DNA of 64,000 nt from Candidatus Aenigmatarchaeota archaeon (GCA_016198755.1 JACQIB010000002.1:1-64000); one strand, 5' to 3'. Shown: positions 43,278 through 53,608, counted from the stretch's first letter. The notes: generated by a model from the letters alone, not told the origin. Numbers and translations: made by a program.

Positions 43278-44347
43278 TTTTCAAGCCCCCGCACAACTTC
43301 TATCGCTTTTTTCGTAAGATCAGGCTTAAATTCGATACTAACAGTCTTTATTTTCATCTTTTCTATCTTTTCTGCAGCTTCTAACATTCTATCACCATCT
43401 ACACCAGTAACAAATACCAACCCCTTATTTAAAAGCTCTCTGAACGGTGTAAATTTGTTTGTAACTATACATGGCTTTCCAAGAACATTACACTCCTCAA
43501 CAACTCCATTGCTGTCTGTTACAACTATATCAGCTGCTGCAATGAGTTTCAAATATTTCTCATAAATGACAGGTTCCACAACCATGACTTTTTCCTTATC
43601 CAAACCCAAAAAGAAGCCATACTTTTCCAGCATATTTCTTATGATAGGATTGGCAGAGAATATAACTCTTCCACTAACAGCAACGCAAAACTTTTTCATT
43701 TCTTCCACATCATTTCTGTTTTTTATGGATCTCACGCTATTTACCAGTACAAATCTCCCAGTAACAGTCTTCTTATTTCCCAATCCCAAAACATACGAAA
43801 CTACATCTGTCATTAAATTACCTACAAAAAAAATCCTGTTTTTTGATATACTTTCCTTTTTTAAATTTTCTTCAAAATCCCTATATTGTACAAACAAGTA
43901 GTTGCTCAAGTGGTCTGCTATCCAATACATTAAGTCCAGTGTATAGGAGCCAAAGGCTTTAGAGCGGAATCCGGATTCAAAATGTAAAACCTTTTTCCCC
44001 GTAAGTTTTCCTGCAAATACAGCAGCCAGTGATGACATTGTGTTACCATGCGAAATCACGATTCCTTTATTGTTTATAAAAACTTTTGCAAGCTTTATTG
44101 TTGTAAGAACAAACCAAAATATACCAAGAGCTGTAGATAAGGGAAACGGCAGCTTAGACCACACACTCCTATACGACCTGCCAAAATGAATATCCGGAGC
44201 AGGAATTTTCAATGCTTTCTGTAGTTCAGAATTATCATGTTGTCCTGTGTCTATTATAACATTATCTTCGTTTTCAGACTTAAGCAGCTTTATGAATACT
44301 GATAATTTTATCAGTTCAGCCCTTGTCCCGTATACAACAATAACCAT
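43274..44347 (-). CDS. UDP-N-acetylglucosamine 2-epimerase-family protein (WecB/WbpI-like)
   Basis: A 357-residue member of the UDP-GlcNAc 2-epimerase family. VVYGTRAELIKLSVFIKLL begins the fold. Also present are DTGQHDN, VISHGNTMSSLAAVFAGKL, VLHFESGFRS, and VTDSNGVVEECNVLGKPCIVT near the C-terminus. Substrate may be UDP-GlcNAc or, given the WbpD/E/B-like genes at 32-34.5 kb, a UDP-GlcNAc3NAcA (as for WbpI). Some common residues differ (GFRS where AGLRS is usual), so a GT-like role cannot be excluded. It overlaps the downstream GT4 by 4 bp. Confidence 0.8.
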   Translation of the reverse strand: MVIVVYGTRAELIKLSVFIKLLKSENEDNVIIDTGQHDNSELQKALKIPAPDIHFGRSYRSVWSKLPFPLSTALGIFWFVLTTIKLAKVFINNKGIVISHGNTMSSLAAVFAGKLTGKKVLHFESGFRSKAFGSYTLDLMYWIADHLSNYLFVQYRDFEENLKKESISKNRIFFVGNLMTDVVSYVLGLGNKKTVTGRFVLVNSVRSIKNRNDVEEMKKFCVAVSGRVIFSANPIIRNMLEKYGFFLGLDKEKVMVVEPVIYEKYLKLIAAADIVVTDSNGVVEECNVLGKPCIVTNKFTPFRELLNKGLVFVTGVDGDRMLEAAEKIEKMKIKTVSIEFKPDLTKKAIEVVRGLEK

Positions 44348-44360
44348 ATCAAACCCAATA

Positions 44361-45350
44361 TTAAACTTTTAAATTAACTCTCATTCTCTCTTCCCACCAT
44401 TTTAACATATCATTTAGCGTCTGGTCCATAGGAATTACAGGTTTCCAGCCAGTTTTTGATACAAATTTTAAATTGTCACCTGCAATAACCCTTTCATCAG
44501 CCGGTCTCAGGAGAGTTTTATCTTGAATCAGATCTGCCTTTACACCGCTTAATTCCATCATCCTTTTAACAATATCACCTATTTTATGAAGCTTGCCTGA
44601 ACATAAGTTATATGATTCTCCCCACTCACCAGAATCACCGGCAAGCCATATGGCTGCTGCCATATCCCTCCCGTCTGTAACATCCCTATAATTCTCCAAA
44701 TTCCCACACAATATTTTATTTCTTACTCCAAGTTTAACTTCTATTATACGTTTTGCATATGCAGAGCATGCATCCTTTGTTTTGCCTGGCCCAGTAGTAT
44801 TAAAAATCCTGCAAACAACAGTTTTTATACCATAATTTTTAAAGTACTGATAGGACAGTAAATCCTGTGCAACTTTACTCACCCCATATGGATGCAATGG
44901 CTTCAGCTGGTGGGTTTCTTTTGTTGGCAGATCTTTCTCCTCTACTATACCATATTCTGCCGAAGAACCGGCAACAACTACAATAGGATTTATTTTTAGG
45001 TCTCTTATAGATTCAAATATATTTATAGTTCCTATGACATTGGTTTGAATTGTTTCCTGTGGATATTGTAAGGAATATGTAGGGGATGCCTCTGCTGCCA
45101 AATGGAATATTTTGTCCGGTTTAAATTCTTCAATAAGCCTCCTGACAGCATAAAAATCCGCAACATTGCAATATACAAGCTTCATCTTTGTTTCTATATC
45201 ATCTATAAGATTTTTGTTCTGTATATCTTCTAGGTTGGCATAATCATCACTCTTCCAGTACACACCAATTACATTTTCTCCTTTATTCAAACAAAGTCTA
45301 GAAAGAAAACTACCTATAAACCCAGATGCTCCAGTGATGAGTACTGTCAT
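44361..45350 (-). CDS. GDP-mannose 4,6-dehydratase/reductase-like SDR
   Basis: A 329-residue extended SDR. LITGASGFIGSFLSRL is the NAD(P) site, GSSAEYG and YGVSK (YxxxK) the active site. FNTTGPGKTKDACSAYAKRI and YRDVTDGRDMAAAIW match GDP-mannose dehydratase and GDP-6-deoxy-mannose reductase proteins. It probably makes a deoxysugar nucleotide. First gene of the minus-strand glycan operon (45350 to 40048). Confidence 0.85.
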   Translation of the reverse strand: MTVLITGASGFIGSFLSRLCLNKGENVIGVYWKSDDYANLEDIQNKNLIDDIETKMKLVYCNVADFYAVRRLIEEFKPDKIFHLAAEASPTYSLQYPQETIQTNVIGTINIFESIRDLKINPIVVVAGSSAEYGIVEEKDLPTKETHQLKPLHPYGVSKVAQDLLSYQYFKNYGIKTVVCRIFNTTGPGKTKDACSAYAKRIIEVKLGVRNKILCGNLENYRDVTDGRDMAAAIWLAGDSGEWGESYNLCSGKLHKIGDIVKRMMELSGVKADLIQDKTLLRPADERVIAGDNLKFVSKTGWKPVIPMDQTLNDMLKWWEERMRVNLKV

Positions 45351-45467
45351 AGAAAAGGGCTGGTCAGTTACAAATAAAAACCTATTGGTATCATTGCTAC
45401 ATATTATGCAGAGATCCTATACCCATTTAAATCCCAAAACAACCTCTGTAAATAGAAAGATGATATA

Positions 45468-46961
45468 ATGAGAACAATAGATAAGGCAATAAGCAATACA
45501 TTTTACCTTTTCTTGGACTGGTTGGGAGTTGCAGTTTCAGGTTACTTATACTGGGTTATTATAGGGAAGCTGTTGCAGCCTGCAGATGCTGGTGTTGTAT
45601 CAGCGTTTATAAACTTCTCGCTTCTAATAAGCGGTCTTTCCACTTTAGGATTATTGACTGCAGTCAGTAAGCTTTTGCCGGAATATGAAATAAAGGGACA
45701 GAAAGAAAAACTCGTTGGAACAATATGGTGGACATTCAAAATAATAATGTTACTGAATATTATAATCGGTATTTTGATTGTTGCCGCAAATCATATTTTT
45801 GGCTGGTTTGTCTATAGTACACAATACGATGCGATAGCACTTTCCCTCTTTTTAATAACTATGACAAGCTCTACACTGCTTTCAACTTATTTACAGAGTA
45901 TGCAGCAAATGAAAAGGATTTTTACTTCCAATCTTGTTTTAGCCATATCAAAAATAATTGCAACTCTGGCTTTTATGACGGTTTCTTTCAATTACATAGG
46001 TCCTTTAGCAGGTTTTATAGCAGCTTCCGCTTTAGTGACAGTTATAAGGTTTTTCTGGATGCCAAAGGGAAAGGGTGATATAGATACAAAGGGAATACGG
46101 GATCTTGCTATACCTTCTTTCATGACAATACCAGGAACTCTTTTAGTAAGCAATGGCAGTGTTATTGCCTTAACTGCAATAGCTACAGCCAGTGATGTAG
46201 GCTTATTTGGTTTTGCGCTCATTATAGCTTCTGTTATCCATATAATGCCCAATGTCTTATCCCGCTCTATTTTTCCAATTTCTTCCCAGCAATGGGCAAT
46301 GAAAACCACAGAAAGCCTTCGTCGCCTTCTTTCCCTCAGCCTAAAATATTCTATTTTAATAGCTCTTCCAATGGTAGCCTTTTCATTTATTTTCTCCAAC
46401 GAAATAATACTTTTGCTTTCAAAACAGAGCTATATAGAAGCAAAAAATATCGTGGGAATTTTAGCTGCATCATTCATGTTTTATGGAATATCAAGTATTT
46501 TCACAAATACTCTCTATTCGATGGGTGAAGCAAAAAGAAACAGGGATATATGGAGTGCTGCAGGTGCAATCAATATAGGGCTGACAATTTTACTTTATTC
46601 ACTATACGGCATATCCGGTGCTGCATTCGCTCTTTTAATATCTACAATATTTATAGCAAGTTTAACAATATATTTTTCCATAAAGAAGACCGGAAACTTC
46701 ATACATCCAAAGCCAATAATAAAAATTATAGTTTCCACATGCATTTCATTTATTATAACAATTATTTTAAAACAGTTTTTTCCAGGATACATTTATGCTA
46801 TTCCAATAGCATTAGCATTTCTTTTCATCTATTGCGTATCACTTCTTTTGACAAGGATTTTTGAAAAAGATGACAGCCTTCTTATAGAAAGACTTGAAAC
46901 TAAGATACCCTCCTATATTAAACCGATTTTTAACAAATTAGCCTCTTTTATACCCAAATAA
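45468..46961 (+). CDS. Wzx-type oligosaccharide flippase (MATE/MVF superfamily)
   Basis: A 497-residue protein with 12-14 membrane helices. The opening NTFYLFLDWLGVAVSGYLYWVIIGKLLQPADAGVVSA is typical of Wzx/RfbX polysaccharide transporters. A conserved block ILSRSIFPISSQQWA..ESLRRLLS follows in the middle. It should flip lipid-linked oligosaccharides across the membrane. A TATA-like TTTAAAT lies at about 45425-45431. Its stop lies one base from the stop of the convergent GlcNAc-1-P transferase gene. Confidence 0.9.
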   Translation: MRTIDKAISNTFYLFLDWLGVAVSGYLYWVIIGKLLQPADAGVVSAFINFSLLISGLSTLGLLTAVSKLLPEYEIKGQKEKLVGTIWWTFKIIMLLNIIIGILIVAANHIFGWFVYSTQYDAIALSLFLITMTSSTLLSTYLQSMQQMKRIFTSNLVLAISKIIATLAFMTVSFNYIGPLAGFIAASALVTVIRFFWMPKGKGDIDTKGIRDLAIPSFMTIPGTLLVSNGSVIALTAIATASDVGLFGFALIIASVIHIMPNVLSRSIFPISSQQWAMKTTESLRRLLSLSLKYSILIALPMVAFSFIFSNEIILLLSKQSYIEAKNIVGILAASFMFYGISSIFTNTLYSMGEAKRNRDIWSAAGAINIGLTILLYSLYGISGAAFALLISTIFIASLTIYFSIKKTGNFIHPKPIIKIIVSTCISFIITIILKQFFPGYIYAIPIALAFLFIYCVSLLLTRIFEKDDSLLIERLETKIPSYIKPIFNKLASFIPK

Positions 46962-46962
46962 T

Positions 46963-48006
46963 TCACAGTAATTTCATAAAGAAGAGTGCAAAACCCAGCA
47001 TACATAATATAATTTGTAGACCAACCAATCTATAGACAATTCCGCGTTCAGTATTCCTACCGTTCATGAAAACATGAGTTAGAGAATATATTTTATCATA
47101 CTTCGATTTCAAAGAGCCATCCTTCTGCAAAATACCAAAGCTCTGCGCTTTAAATCTAGATCTGGCTTTCAATGCAAATTCTATAAACCATGGGAGGAAA
47201 AGGAATGCTACAAATCTTTCCATATTCCCTATTATTGCTGCAGTTGCTATAACAGCTCCTATGGCATATGTAAGGCTGTCTCCAGGCATTATTTTTGCAG
47301 GATATTTATTATATAAAAAAAATGCAAACAAGCCAGCTGCAAATATCAATGCTATAGAAGCTGCCGGAATTTCACCTATTATAAGAGCAAAAATTCCTAT
47401 AGATCCAAGAGTTACTGCTCCAAGACCAGCTTCCAGTCCGTTCAACCCAGCCAACATGTTTGTTGCATTTGAAGCTCCAACTATAGCTATAGGTACTATC
47501 AATAGCGGGTAGAGTATACCCAGATCTACAGGTCCAAGAACCGGCAAATATAGGACTGTATTACCTGCTAATATTGCCATTAATGGTATTGCTGCAGGAA
47601 GAGTGAAAAGTGGTTTTTGCCACTGTTTCAGACCTATACGTTTTATGTTTCCAAAAACATCTTTTTTCATTTTTTTCTTTATCAATCTACCAAGGTCATC
47701 AAACATTCCTATCAAAACAACTATCAGTATAGTAGAAATTGAAATCAATATTTTTACCATTACAATATCCGCCTTCAAATCATAGAGGAAAACACGTGCT
47801 CCAATGAAAGCAAATATTCCTATTAAAAATCCTACAACAACAGCCGGTCCACCCATTTCAGCTATTTTCGGTTTTTCTATTTTCTGAACATCTATTCCAA
47901 CCATACCGCTTAATTTCAGGAATTCTATCAATCTGGGTAAAACAAGATAGGCTACTGCAAAGGCTATGAACATAGCTGTTGCGATTGTAACTGACAACTT
48001 ATACAC
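46963..48006 (-). CDS. Polyprenyl-phosphate GlcNAc-1-phosphate transferase (MraY/Alg7/AglH family)
   Basis: A 347-residue protein with about ten membrane helices. It has the family Asp motifs: GMFDDLG (about 115-121) and NATNMLAGLNGLEAGLGA (about 183-200), with MPGDSLTYAIG as the third. A His-containing loop is weaker but THVFMNG fits. It would start lipid-linked glycan assembly by adding a sugar-1-phosphate to dolichyl phosphate. It overlaps the upstream GT39 by 8 bp. Confidence 0.9.
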   Translation of the reverse strand: MYKLSVTIATAMFIAFAVAYLVLPRLIEFLKLSGMVGIDVQKIEKPKIAEMGGPAVVVGFLIGIFAFIGARVFLYDLKADIVMVKILISISTILIVVLIGMFDDLGRLIKKKMKKDVFGNIKRIGLKQWQKPLFTLPAAIPLMAILAGNTVLYLPVLGPVDLGILYPLLIVPIAIVGASNATNMLAGLNGLEAGLGAVTLGSIGIFALIIGEIPAASIALIFAAGLFAFFLYNKYPAKIMPGDSLTYAIGAVIATAAIIGNMERFVAFLFLPWFIEFALKARSRFKAQSFGILQKDGSLKSKYDKIYSLTHVFMNGRNTERGIVYRLVGLQIILCMLGFALFFMKLL

Positions 48007-49600
48007 CTTCTGAATTTATTTTGTATATTATAGTACCATCATTCTCAAAAACTTTTGTGAAGTTCTTTGAGCCCTCCAAATATACAACAAACTTAATTGG
48101 GTAAGCCTGTGAATAGTCCTGTAATTGTATGGAAAATTTCGCTACAAGAATATAATCTATTCCATGTTTTTTCAAAATTGGCAGAACAGTATCATCTTTT
48201 CCTGACAACAATATATCATTCAATTCAGGCATACTCCATATAGCTTTCCTTCCAGAAAGATAAACAGTATGAGCTGTCCAGAGTGATAGTATTGTAGAAT
48301 CTATTGGAGTGTTTTGTCTTATCCAGTCGTTTGACTTTTCAAAATCAGGTGAAAAGGTTTTTACACCCTGCATAACGAAAACTTTTCCTGGCATGTTTAC
48401 ACCAGGTCCCGGAGGCCATATTGCTTGCGGTATTAGGAAGACAACGAAAATAGCTATGATAAAAAGAATTCCTACTTTATAGGCTATATTTTCCTTACCT
48501 TCTAATTTGTACGCTAAAAATGCAGGAAGTATTGAAAGAGGAATAGCAACAGGCAACACATATCTTGCAACGTCCTCTGACCTACCTGTAGAATACTGAT
48601 AAAGTGTTAGAGTAACAAGGAAAAATAACGCTATAATCCACGGTCCTTTATCTTTCCTATAAAATAAGGCAGCTAAGAATCCTGATATAGCAAGGAAAAC
48701 TATAAAGAAATTTCCATATGCAAATTCCATAAAAGCAGGCACTCCAATATTAAGTACATTATTCTCTGATCCTACATTTGCTGTTCTTCCTGCAAATTCC
48801 AAACCAGTAGATGATTGTGTTGTTCCAACATTGCAGCCTGAGTTGTTGAAAAACCTGCCCAAGAACGGATAGTTATCGCATATTGGACTTCCATATAACA
48901 GAGAATTCCTTACCAGCCACGGAGAAGCTATTAAAATCATACAGATAAACAAAATACCGGCTTTTTTCAACCCTTCTTTTTTCAGACCATCTAAAGCAAA
49001 ATATACTATAAAAAACAGAGGCATTATAATACCGCTAATCTTTGTTATTATTGCAAGTCCGCTGAATATACCTGAAAATATAAGGAAAGCTGTTCTGCCT
49101 GTTTTTACATGTTTATAGAAAGCATACAAGGCTATTGTTAGAATCATTATAAACAGCGAGTCACTGTACGCCAAAACACTATGTGTTATTACAGTTGGCA
49201 GCAACAAGAAAATCAGCATCGATAATATTCCTGCTAATCCTGATACAAGATTCCTTACAAGTAGGTATATTGTAAACGCTGTTATAAGCGAGAATATAGG
49301 CAACAGAATTTTTAACAAAGATTCATTCCATCCAAATATATTGAGTCCTGCAAATAAAGTGTGATGTAACGGAGGCCTAAGGTAGCCCATTTTGCTGTAT
49401 TCAGTTTCATAAAATAACGGAGTCCATTTCGGCAATATTTTATTTTCTGATATCCACTTAGACATTTCAGCATGATATCCTTCATCCCCAAACAGTATAT
49501 TTCCACCTACAGAAGCTATAGAATAAACAAACAACCAAAAAACGAAAACTATTATTATAGCAGCAACGTCAGTTCCAAGCAAAACCTTATTTTCTCTCAT
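47999..49600 (-). CDS. GT39/PMT-like membrane glycosyltransferase
   Basis: A 533-residue GT-C protein with about 11 membrane helices. The first loop has LFGDEGYHAEMSKW and YLRPPLHHTLFAGL, the D-E and PP motifs of the PMT/ArnT group. The exported C-terminal part (about 410-530) has a VFVMQGVKTFSPDFEKSNDWIR segment. It would use dolichyl-phosphate sugars. It is in an operon with the GT2 gene (4-bp overlap), which may make that donor. Confidence 0.87.
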   Translation of the reverse strand: MRENKVLLGTDVAAIIIVFVFWLFVYSIASVGGNILFGDEGYHAEMSKWISENKILPKWTPLFYETEYSKMGYLRPPLHHTLFAGLNIFGWNESLLKILLPIFSLITAFTIYLLVRNLVSGLAGILSMLIFLLLPTVITHSVLAYSDSLFIMILTIALYAFYKHVKTGRTAFLIFSGIFSGLAIITKISGIIMPLFFIVYFALDGLKKEGLKKAGILFICMILIASPWLVRNSLLYGSPICDNYPFLGRFFNNSGCNVGTTQSSTGLEFAGRTANVGSENNVLNIGVPAFMEFAYGNFFIVFLAISGFLAALFYRKDKGPWIIALFFLVTLTLYQYSTGRSEDVARYVLPVAIPLSILPAFLAYKLEGKENIAYKVGILFIIAIFVVFLIPQAIWPPGPGVNMPGKVFVMQGVKTFSPDFEKSNDWIRQNTPIDSTILSLWTAHTVYLSGRKAIWSMPELNDILLSGKDDTVLPILKKHGIDYILVAKFSIQLQDYSQAYPIKFVVYLEGSKNFTKVFENDGTIIYKINSEGV

Positions 49601-50307
49601 CTACCCACCTTAAATAATCTTCTAATTATTTCCCCCTTATACTTAAAAGCGAAGTTCATATACCCACTTGCCAACCTTACAAAATTTGGTTTTCTGCCAG
49701 TTTCATAGCTGCAAGAAACAGGAACTGTGGCAATCCTGTAGTTATTATCTACACAAAGCCTCAAAATCTCAGGTTCTATCCCAAAATCCACCACATTCAA
49801 TTTTTTTCCAACAGATTTTATAACATCCCTTGAATAGGCTCTATATCCGGAAGATACATCAGCAAAGAACTGCCCTGTGACAAGAAGCACAACTATATTT
49901 ACAATAACATTAAAAAATACCCTTATAGGAGGGAATTTATCCACACCCCTTCTGCTGTACCTAGATCCTATAACAACATCAGAAGCTCCACTTTCAACCA
50001 ATTCTGACAGGGACTCTATCTGCGTCGGATCATGCTGCCCGTCAGCATCCAACGTTATTAAAACATCGCCAGAACCATTCAAAAATTCCTCTAATCCGAC
50101 TTTTGTCGCATACCCCTTCCCTCTGTTTGGCTGGTAACTTATAACTGTAATGTCCTTTCCCTTTAGTTTTTTTAGTTTATCATAGGTTTTATCTCTGCTG
50201 CCATCATCCACGACTATAACTCTTTCTACCTCTTTCTTCGTTTCTTTCACAACTCTTACTATGTTTTTTTCTTCGTTGTATGCGCAAATCAGTGCAACCC
50301 TTCTCAT
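49597..50307 (-). CDS. GT2 polyprenyl-phosphate sugar synthase (DPM1/AglJ-like)
   Basis: A 236-residue GT2 enzyme. CAYNEEKNIVRVV is the UDP/GDP start motif, VVDDGSRDKTYDKL the first Asp, and LDADGQHDP the D-x-D site. The soluble, DPM1-like length suggests synthesis of dolichyl-phosphate hexose. It would feed the downstream GT39. ATG 50307 is used because a longer frame lacks a supporting promoter; a TATA box TATATAAATG lies at about 50339-50348 (minus). Confidence 0.9.
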   Translation of the reverse strand: MRRVALICAYNEEKNIVRVVKETKKEVERVIVVDDGSRDKTYDKLKKLKGKDITVISYQPNRGKGYATKVGLEEFLNGSGDVLITLDADGQHDPTQIESLSELVESGASDVVIGSRYSRRGVDKFPPIRVFFNVIVNIVVLLVTGQFFADVSSGYRAYSRDVIKSVGKKLNVVDFGIEPEILRLCVDNNYRIATVPVSCSYETGRKPNFVRLASGYMNFAFKYKGEIIRRLFKVGR

Positions 50308-50350
50308 GAAATCACACAGCTTTATATTGAAAGCAACCATTTATATACAG

Positions 50351-51298
50351 ATGCGGCCGAAAGTCTCCATACTCATAATAGCAAGGAATGAAGAGCATAA
50401 CATCCCTAAACTTTTTAAATCTTTAAAAAGGCTTCGGTATCCGCGGGACAGCTATGAAATAGTTCTTATAGATGATAAATCTACAGATAATACAGGAAAG
50501 GTTGCAAAATCATTTGGTGCAAGAGTTGTAAGGAATGAAAATTGGGCAGGGCGCGGCAGAGCCCGCAATATAGCCCTGAAAAACGCAAAATATGATCATG
50601 TAGCCTGGATAGATGCTGATTGTGAGATTGTAAATGAAAACTGGCTTAATGACATGATTCCATACCTCAAGGGCAAGGTTGTTGGTGTTGCAGGTACACA
50701 TGTATTTCCTTCACATGGAAATTCTGTACAAAAAGCAATATGGTTCCTGCCAGGCATGCACATGGAAACAGATAAGCCAAAAGAATTTTCCCGTGCACCA
50801 ACAACAAGCAGCTTATTCCTGAAAAAACCACTAATTGATGTCGGAATGTTCAATGAAAAACTTGTTACAGGAGAGGATCTTGAAATTTGCATGCGATTAA
50901 GGAAAAACGGATATAAATTTATGTTAATACCATCTGCAAAAATTATAATAGGATACAGGAAAACAGCTTTCAGGTATATGGAGCAACAAATTGAATATGG
51001 CAGCGAAGGTGCAAAGATTCTTGCAAAGTATCATGGACGGGGAAAAATATTGCTTTCTATTCCAGTCTTAATTTTACTTTTTGCAGCGGCCTACCTTTTC
51101 CCACTTCTAATACCCGTGTATTTAGCTTCTTTATTTCTTCTCCACTTCACTCTATTGGGTCCTGAGATTGCTGTTCGTACATGGATTAGGTCATTGAAAG
51201 CCGGAGGTGCAAACGTATGTCTTGCCAATTTCTGCCTAACATTCCTTAGAAACATTTCCATTATTTGCGGTTTTTTGCGCGGTATTCTCAGAACTTAA
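50351..51298 (+). CDS. GT2 glycosyltransferase with C-terminal membrane helices
   Basis: A 315-residue GT2. VSILIIARNEEHNIPKLFKSL starts the fold. VLIDDKSTDNTGKVAK and AWIDADCEI carry the Asp residues. FNEKLVTGEDLEICMRLRKNG is the ED motif. Residues about 235-310 hold two membrane helices. ATG 50351 lies 26 bp from a TATA box (TTTATATTG, 50321-50329), suggesting a leaderless message. It overlaps the end of the convergent aglB gene by 11 bp. Confidence 0.9.
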   Translation: MRPKVSILIIARNEEHNIPKLFKSLKRLRYPRDSYEIVLIDDKSTDNTGKVAKSFGARVVRNENWAGRGRARNIALKNAKYDHVAWIDADCEIVNENWLNDMIPYLKGKVVGVAGTHVFPSHGNSVQKAIWFLPGMHMETDKPKEFSRAPTTSSLFLKKPLIDVGMFNEKLVTGEDLEICMRLRKNGYKFMLIPSAKIIIGYRKTAFRYMEQQIEYGSEGAKILAKYHGRGKILLSIPVLILLFAAAYLFPLLIPVYLASLFLLHFTLLGPEIAVRTWIRSLKAGGANVCLANFCLTFLRNISIICGFLRGILRT

Positions 51299-53438
51299 CT
51301 TCGTATATCTTTACTTGAGAATTTCTGAAAACAAGCTTAAACTTTTCTAATCCAAATCCATCCAAAAAGAACATTCTCGTGAACATGCTATCTTCCAATA
51401 TATCCGGAATCATGACTAAATAACCATAATTGTCTTCTGCCCAAATGGCTCTCGGAATAGTCTGATTTACAATATTTATACCAAGCTGCGAAGTTATAGG
51501 ACTGACAACCGGTATAAGATTTTTCAATTCCTCATCTTTTATAGAGAAATCTGTTAGTCCGGTATCATTCCTGTATATTACATGACTAAAGAAAACAGCA
51601 TTATTTCCTTCACGATAAAGAACCAAAGGCACAGAGCCATGAAGCACAATAATCTCTTTATTCGGAGTACCTGATGGTTCTGGTAAATCATATATTCTCA
51701 TTCCCATCTTACCATCTGCCGTATATTTCGCAGAAGTCTGTGGCACATACATATACATTTCGCACTTAGGATCACCAGTCCTACCATCACATCCTGTTCC
51801 AAAGTATTGCAGCCACTGAAACTTTTGTATTAAGTCATCTGATGCTATCCAATATGCTGTGTCAGATGTACCCTTATATTTTTTCAGTATATCTATAGCT
51901 TTGTTTTCATCTGTTTCAAGGAAAACCTTTCCAAGATCAGATATCCTCTGATTAATACCATACAAACAGCTTTCATTTCCACAGTGTGCACCATCAGCAA
52001 TAACCCTTCTTTCACCCAATCCAGTAATCATATGCCCAGGATCCCACCAAGTTCCAACCAATGCATTTTCAGGTGTTTTTTCTTTAAGAAACTTCCAAGC
52101 TGCATCCCAGTTACCACTGTGATCTGGTCCAAGTCCAATAGAAAGTTGCAATCCTATAAACATTGTTGTAGCAGCTAAAAATAAAACAAGACCACTGCAT
52201 AAAACTGCCATTAAAGTCCTTCCGGCATTTTCACTTCCTTTCTGCCTAGACCAAAAATAGTCTATTAAATATCCTGTACCTGCTGCTACAGTAATTAAAA
52301 TGAAAATAGATGAAAATTCTGTAAATCTTGCACCACGTGTTGTAGTGTAAATACCAACTGAAACCAATGTTATAAGGAAAGCAGAATTTACAAATTCTTT
52401 TCTTTTTATTGACATAACAAAAGAACCAGCAATAAAAATCAGCATAAGAATAAAAATAGTTATATCTATAATACCATCTCCAGTCACAACTCTACCAAAT
52501 GCTACCAGCCAGTTTCCGATTTCCATAAGATTGACATTCTGCAATTCTGCTATGGATATGTTTACTATGAGTGCTTCTGGTTTTTGTGCCCAGCCCAAGA
52601 GGCTGACAAAAGCCCCAATTATATCAACTTTGCTAATTATACCAAATATCAAAATAGAAGCAATTATAACAAGAATCGAAACTATGAGCATTGTAGTTTC
52701 TTTAACAGATCCTTGGATAGATTTGCCAAAAACACCGGAAATAAGTGAAATTATAAAGAAAACCGGTATAGCAATCGCTGCTATAAAAATAACGTAGAAG
52801 AATGTGGTCCACATTAGCATGAATCCTACGAATGATGCAGCAGCGAAACAATAGCTAAAAATTGTCTTCCTTTTCATCGCATAAATTACTGAAAATAATG
52901 TCAAAAGAATAAAGAAAACCACAAGTTGATCTGTATCATAGCTGCCTCCAAATGTTCTTATAAGTATTTGCGGTGCTGAACCTATCAAAGCCGCAGATAT
53001 TAATCCTCCATATTTGTTTGAAAGTTCTCTCCCAAGAAAGAAAGCAGGTATTACAATCGCAGCTCCATACAAAGCCGAAAGCAAACTTGCTGTTGATAAG
53101 AGCGTAAATCCAAAGTTTTTCAAAATCCAGTAAATCAGAGCAGAAAGATAGAACATTATCGGAGGTGCGCTGTTTATGGTTATTTCCCTTCCAGGAGTAT
53201 AAGTCAATTCATCCCACTTAGGCAGTTCCCCATAGTCTGCAACATATTTCGTATATCTATATTCAAATACCGGATCAAATGACAGCAATTTATTTGGGTC
53301 TAAGTTTGCAGCTCTTATAGAGTAAGAAAAGCAAATTATGAATAAAAGAGCTAAAATCCACCAATGTTGTTTGGCTAAATCAGCTAATCTATAAGCTACT
53401 TTAAGATAGTTTGAAACGGGTACTTCCGTGCCTTCCAT
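51288..53438 (-). CDS. aglB: Oligosaccharyltransferase STT3/AglB
   Basis: A 716-residue oligosaccharyltransferase. About 13 N-terminal membrane helices carry the first acidic motif (SFDPVFEYRYTKYV) and the D-x-D in GGSYDTDQLV. The soluble domain has WWDPG (in LVGTWWDPGHMI), the WWDxG signature that reads the N-x-S/T sequon. It transfers the lipid-linked glycan to Asn on exported proteins and is the final enzyme of the locus. A palindromic TATA box GCTTATAAGC about 27 bp upstream suggests leaderless transcription. The box ends 1 bp from the stop of the upstream acidic gene. Confidence 0.95.
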   Translation of the reverse strand: MEGTEVPVSNYLKVAYRLADLAKQHWWILALLFIICFSYSIRAANLDPNKLLSFDPVFEYRYTKYVADYGELPKWDELTYTPGREITINSAPPIMFYLSALIYWILKNFGFTLLSTASLLSALYGAAIVIPAFFLGRELSNKYGGLISAALIGSAPQILIRTFGGSYDTDQLVVFFILLTLFSVIYAMKRKTIFSYCFAAASFVGFMLMWTTFFYVIFIAAIAIPVFFIISLISGVFGKSIQGSVKETTMLIVSILVIIASILIFGIISKVDIIGAFVSLLGWAQKPEALIVNISIAELQNVNLMEIGNWLVAFGRVVTGDGIIDITIFILMLIFIAGSFVMSIKRKEFVNSAFLITLVSVGIYTTTRGARFTEFSSIFILITVAAGTGYLIDYFWSRQKGSENAGRTLMAVLCSGLVLFLAATTMFIGLQLSIGLGPDHSGNWDAAWKFLKEKTPENALVGTWWDPGHMITGLGERRVIADGAHCGNESCLYGINQRISDLGKVFLETDENKAIDILKKYKGTSDTAYWIASDDLIQKFQWLQYFGTGCDGRTGDPKCEMYMYVPQTSAKYTADGKMGMRIYDLPEPSGTPNKEIIVLHGSVPLVLYREGNNAVFFSHVIYRNDTGLTDFSIKDEELKNLIPVVSPITSQLGINIVNQTIPRAIWAEDNYGYLVMIPDILEDSMFTRMFFLDGFGLEKFKLVFRNSQVKIYEVKF

Positions 53439-53470
53439 AAAACCAACAATTGTACCTCAGGCTTATAAGC

Positions 53471-53608
53471 CTACCAGTCATCCTCATCTTCGTCCTCATC
53501 CTCTTCCTCAGTGTCCAGATCCTTGGATGAGGAGCTAGTATCTATTTCCTGCTCTTCGTGCCCTTCTGCGTTTTCTTCTAGTAACTTTTTTACTGGACGT
53601 TTTTGCAT
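53471..53608 (-). CDS. Short acidic protein
   Basis: A 45-residue ORF. It opens with a basic MQKRPVKKLL and ends in an acidic run (TEEEDEDEDEDDW), with a Ser-rich centre. A strong SD (GGGGGTGA) lies five bases before ATG 53608; a longer frame to 53677 lacks this. The strongly acidic tail may bind basic proteins such as histones or be a flexible linker. It lies between the beta-CASP nuclease and aglB on the same strand. I do not recognise it. Its biased composition could also arise from repeat-like sequence, so this is moderate confidence. Confidence 0.55.
   Translation of the reverse strand: MQKRPVKKLLEENAEGHEEQEIDTSSSSKDLDTEEEDEDEDEDDW

Noticed and set aside
46292-46864. Plus-strand ORFs of 78 and 104 residues inside the Wzx gene
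   Set aside because: They are alternate-frame shadows of a well-supported flippase gene.
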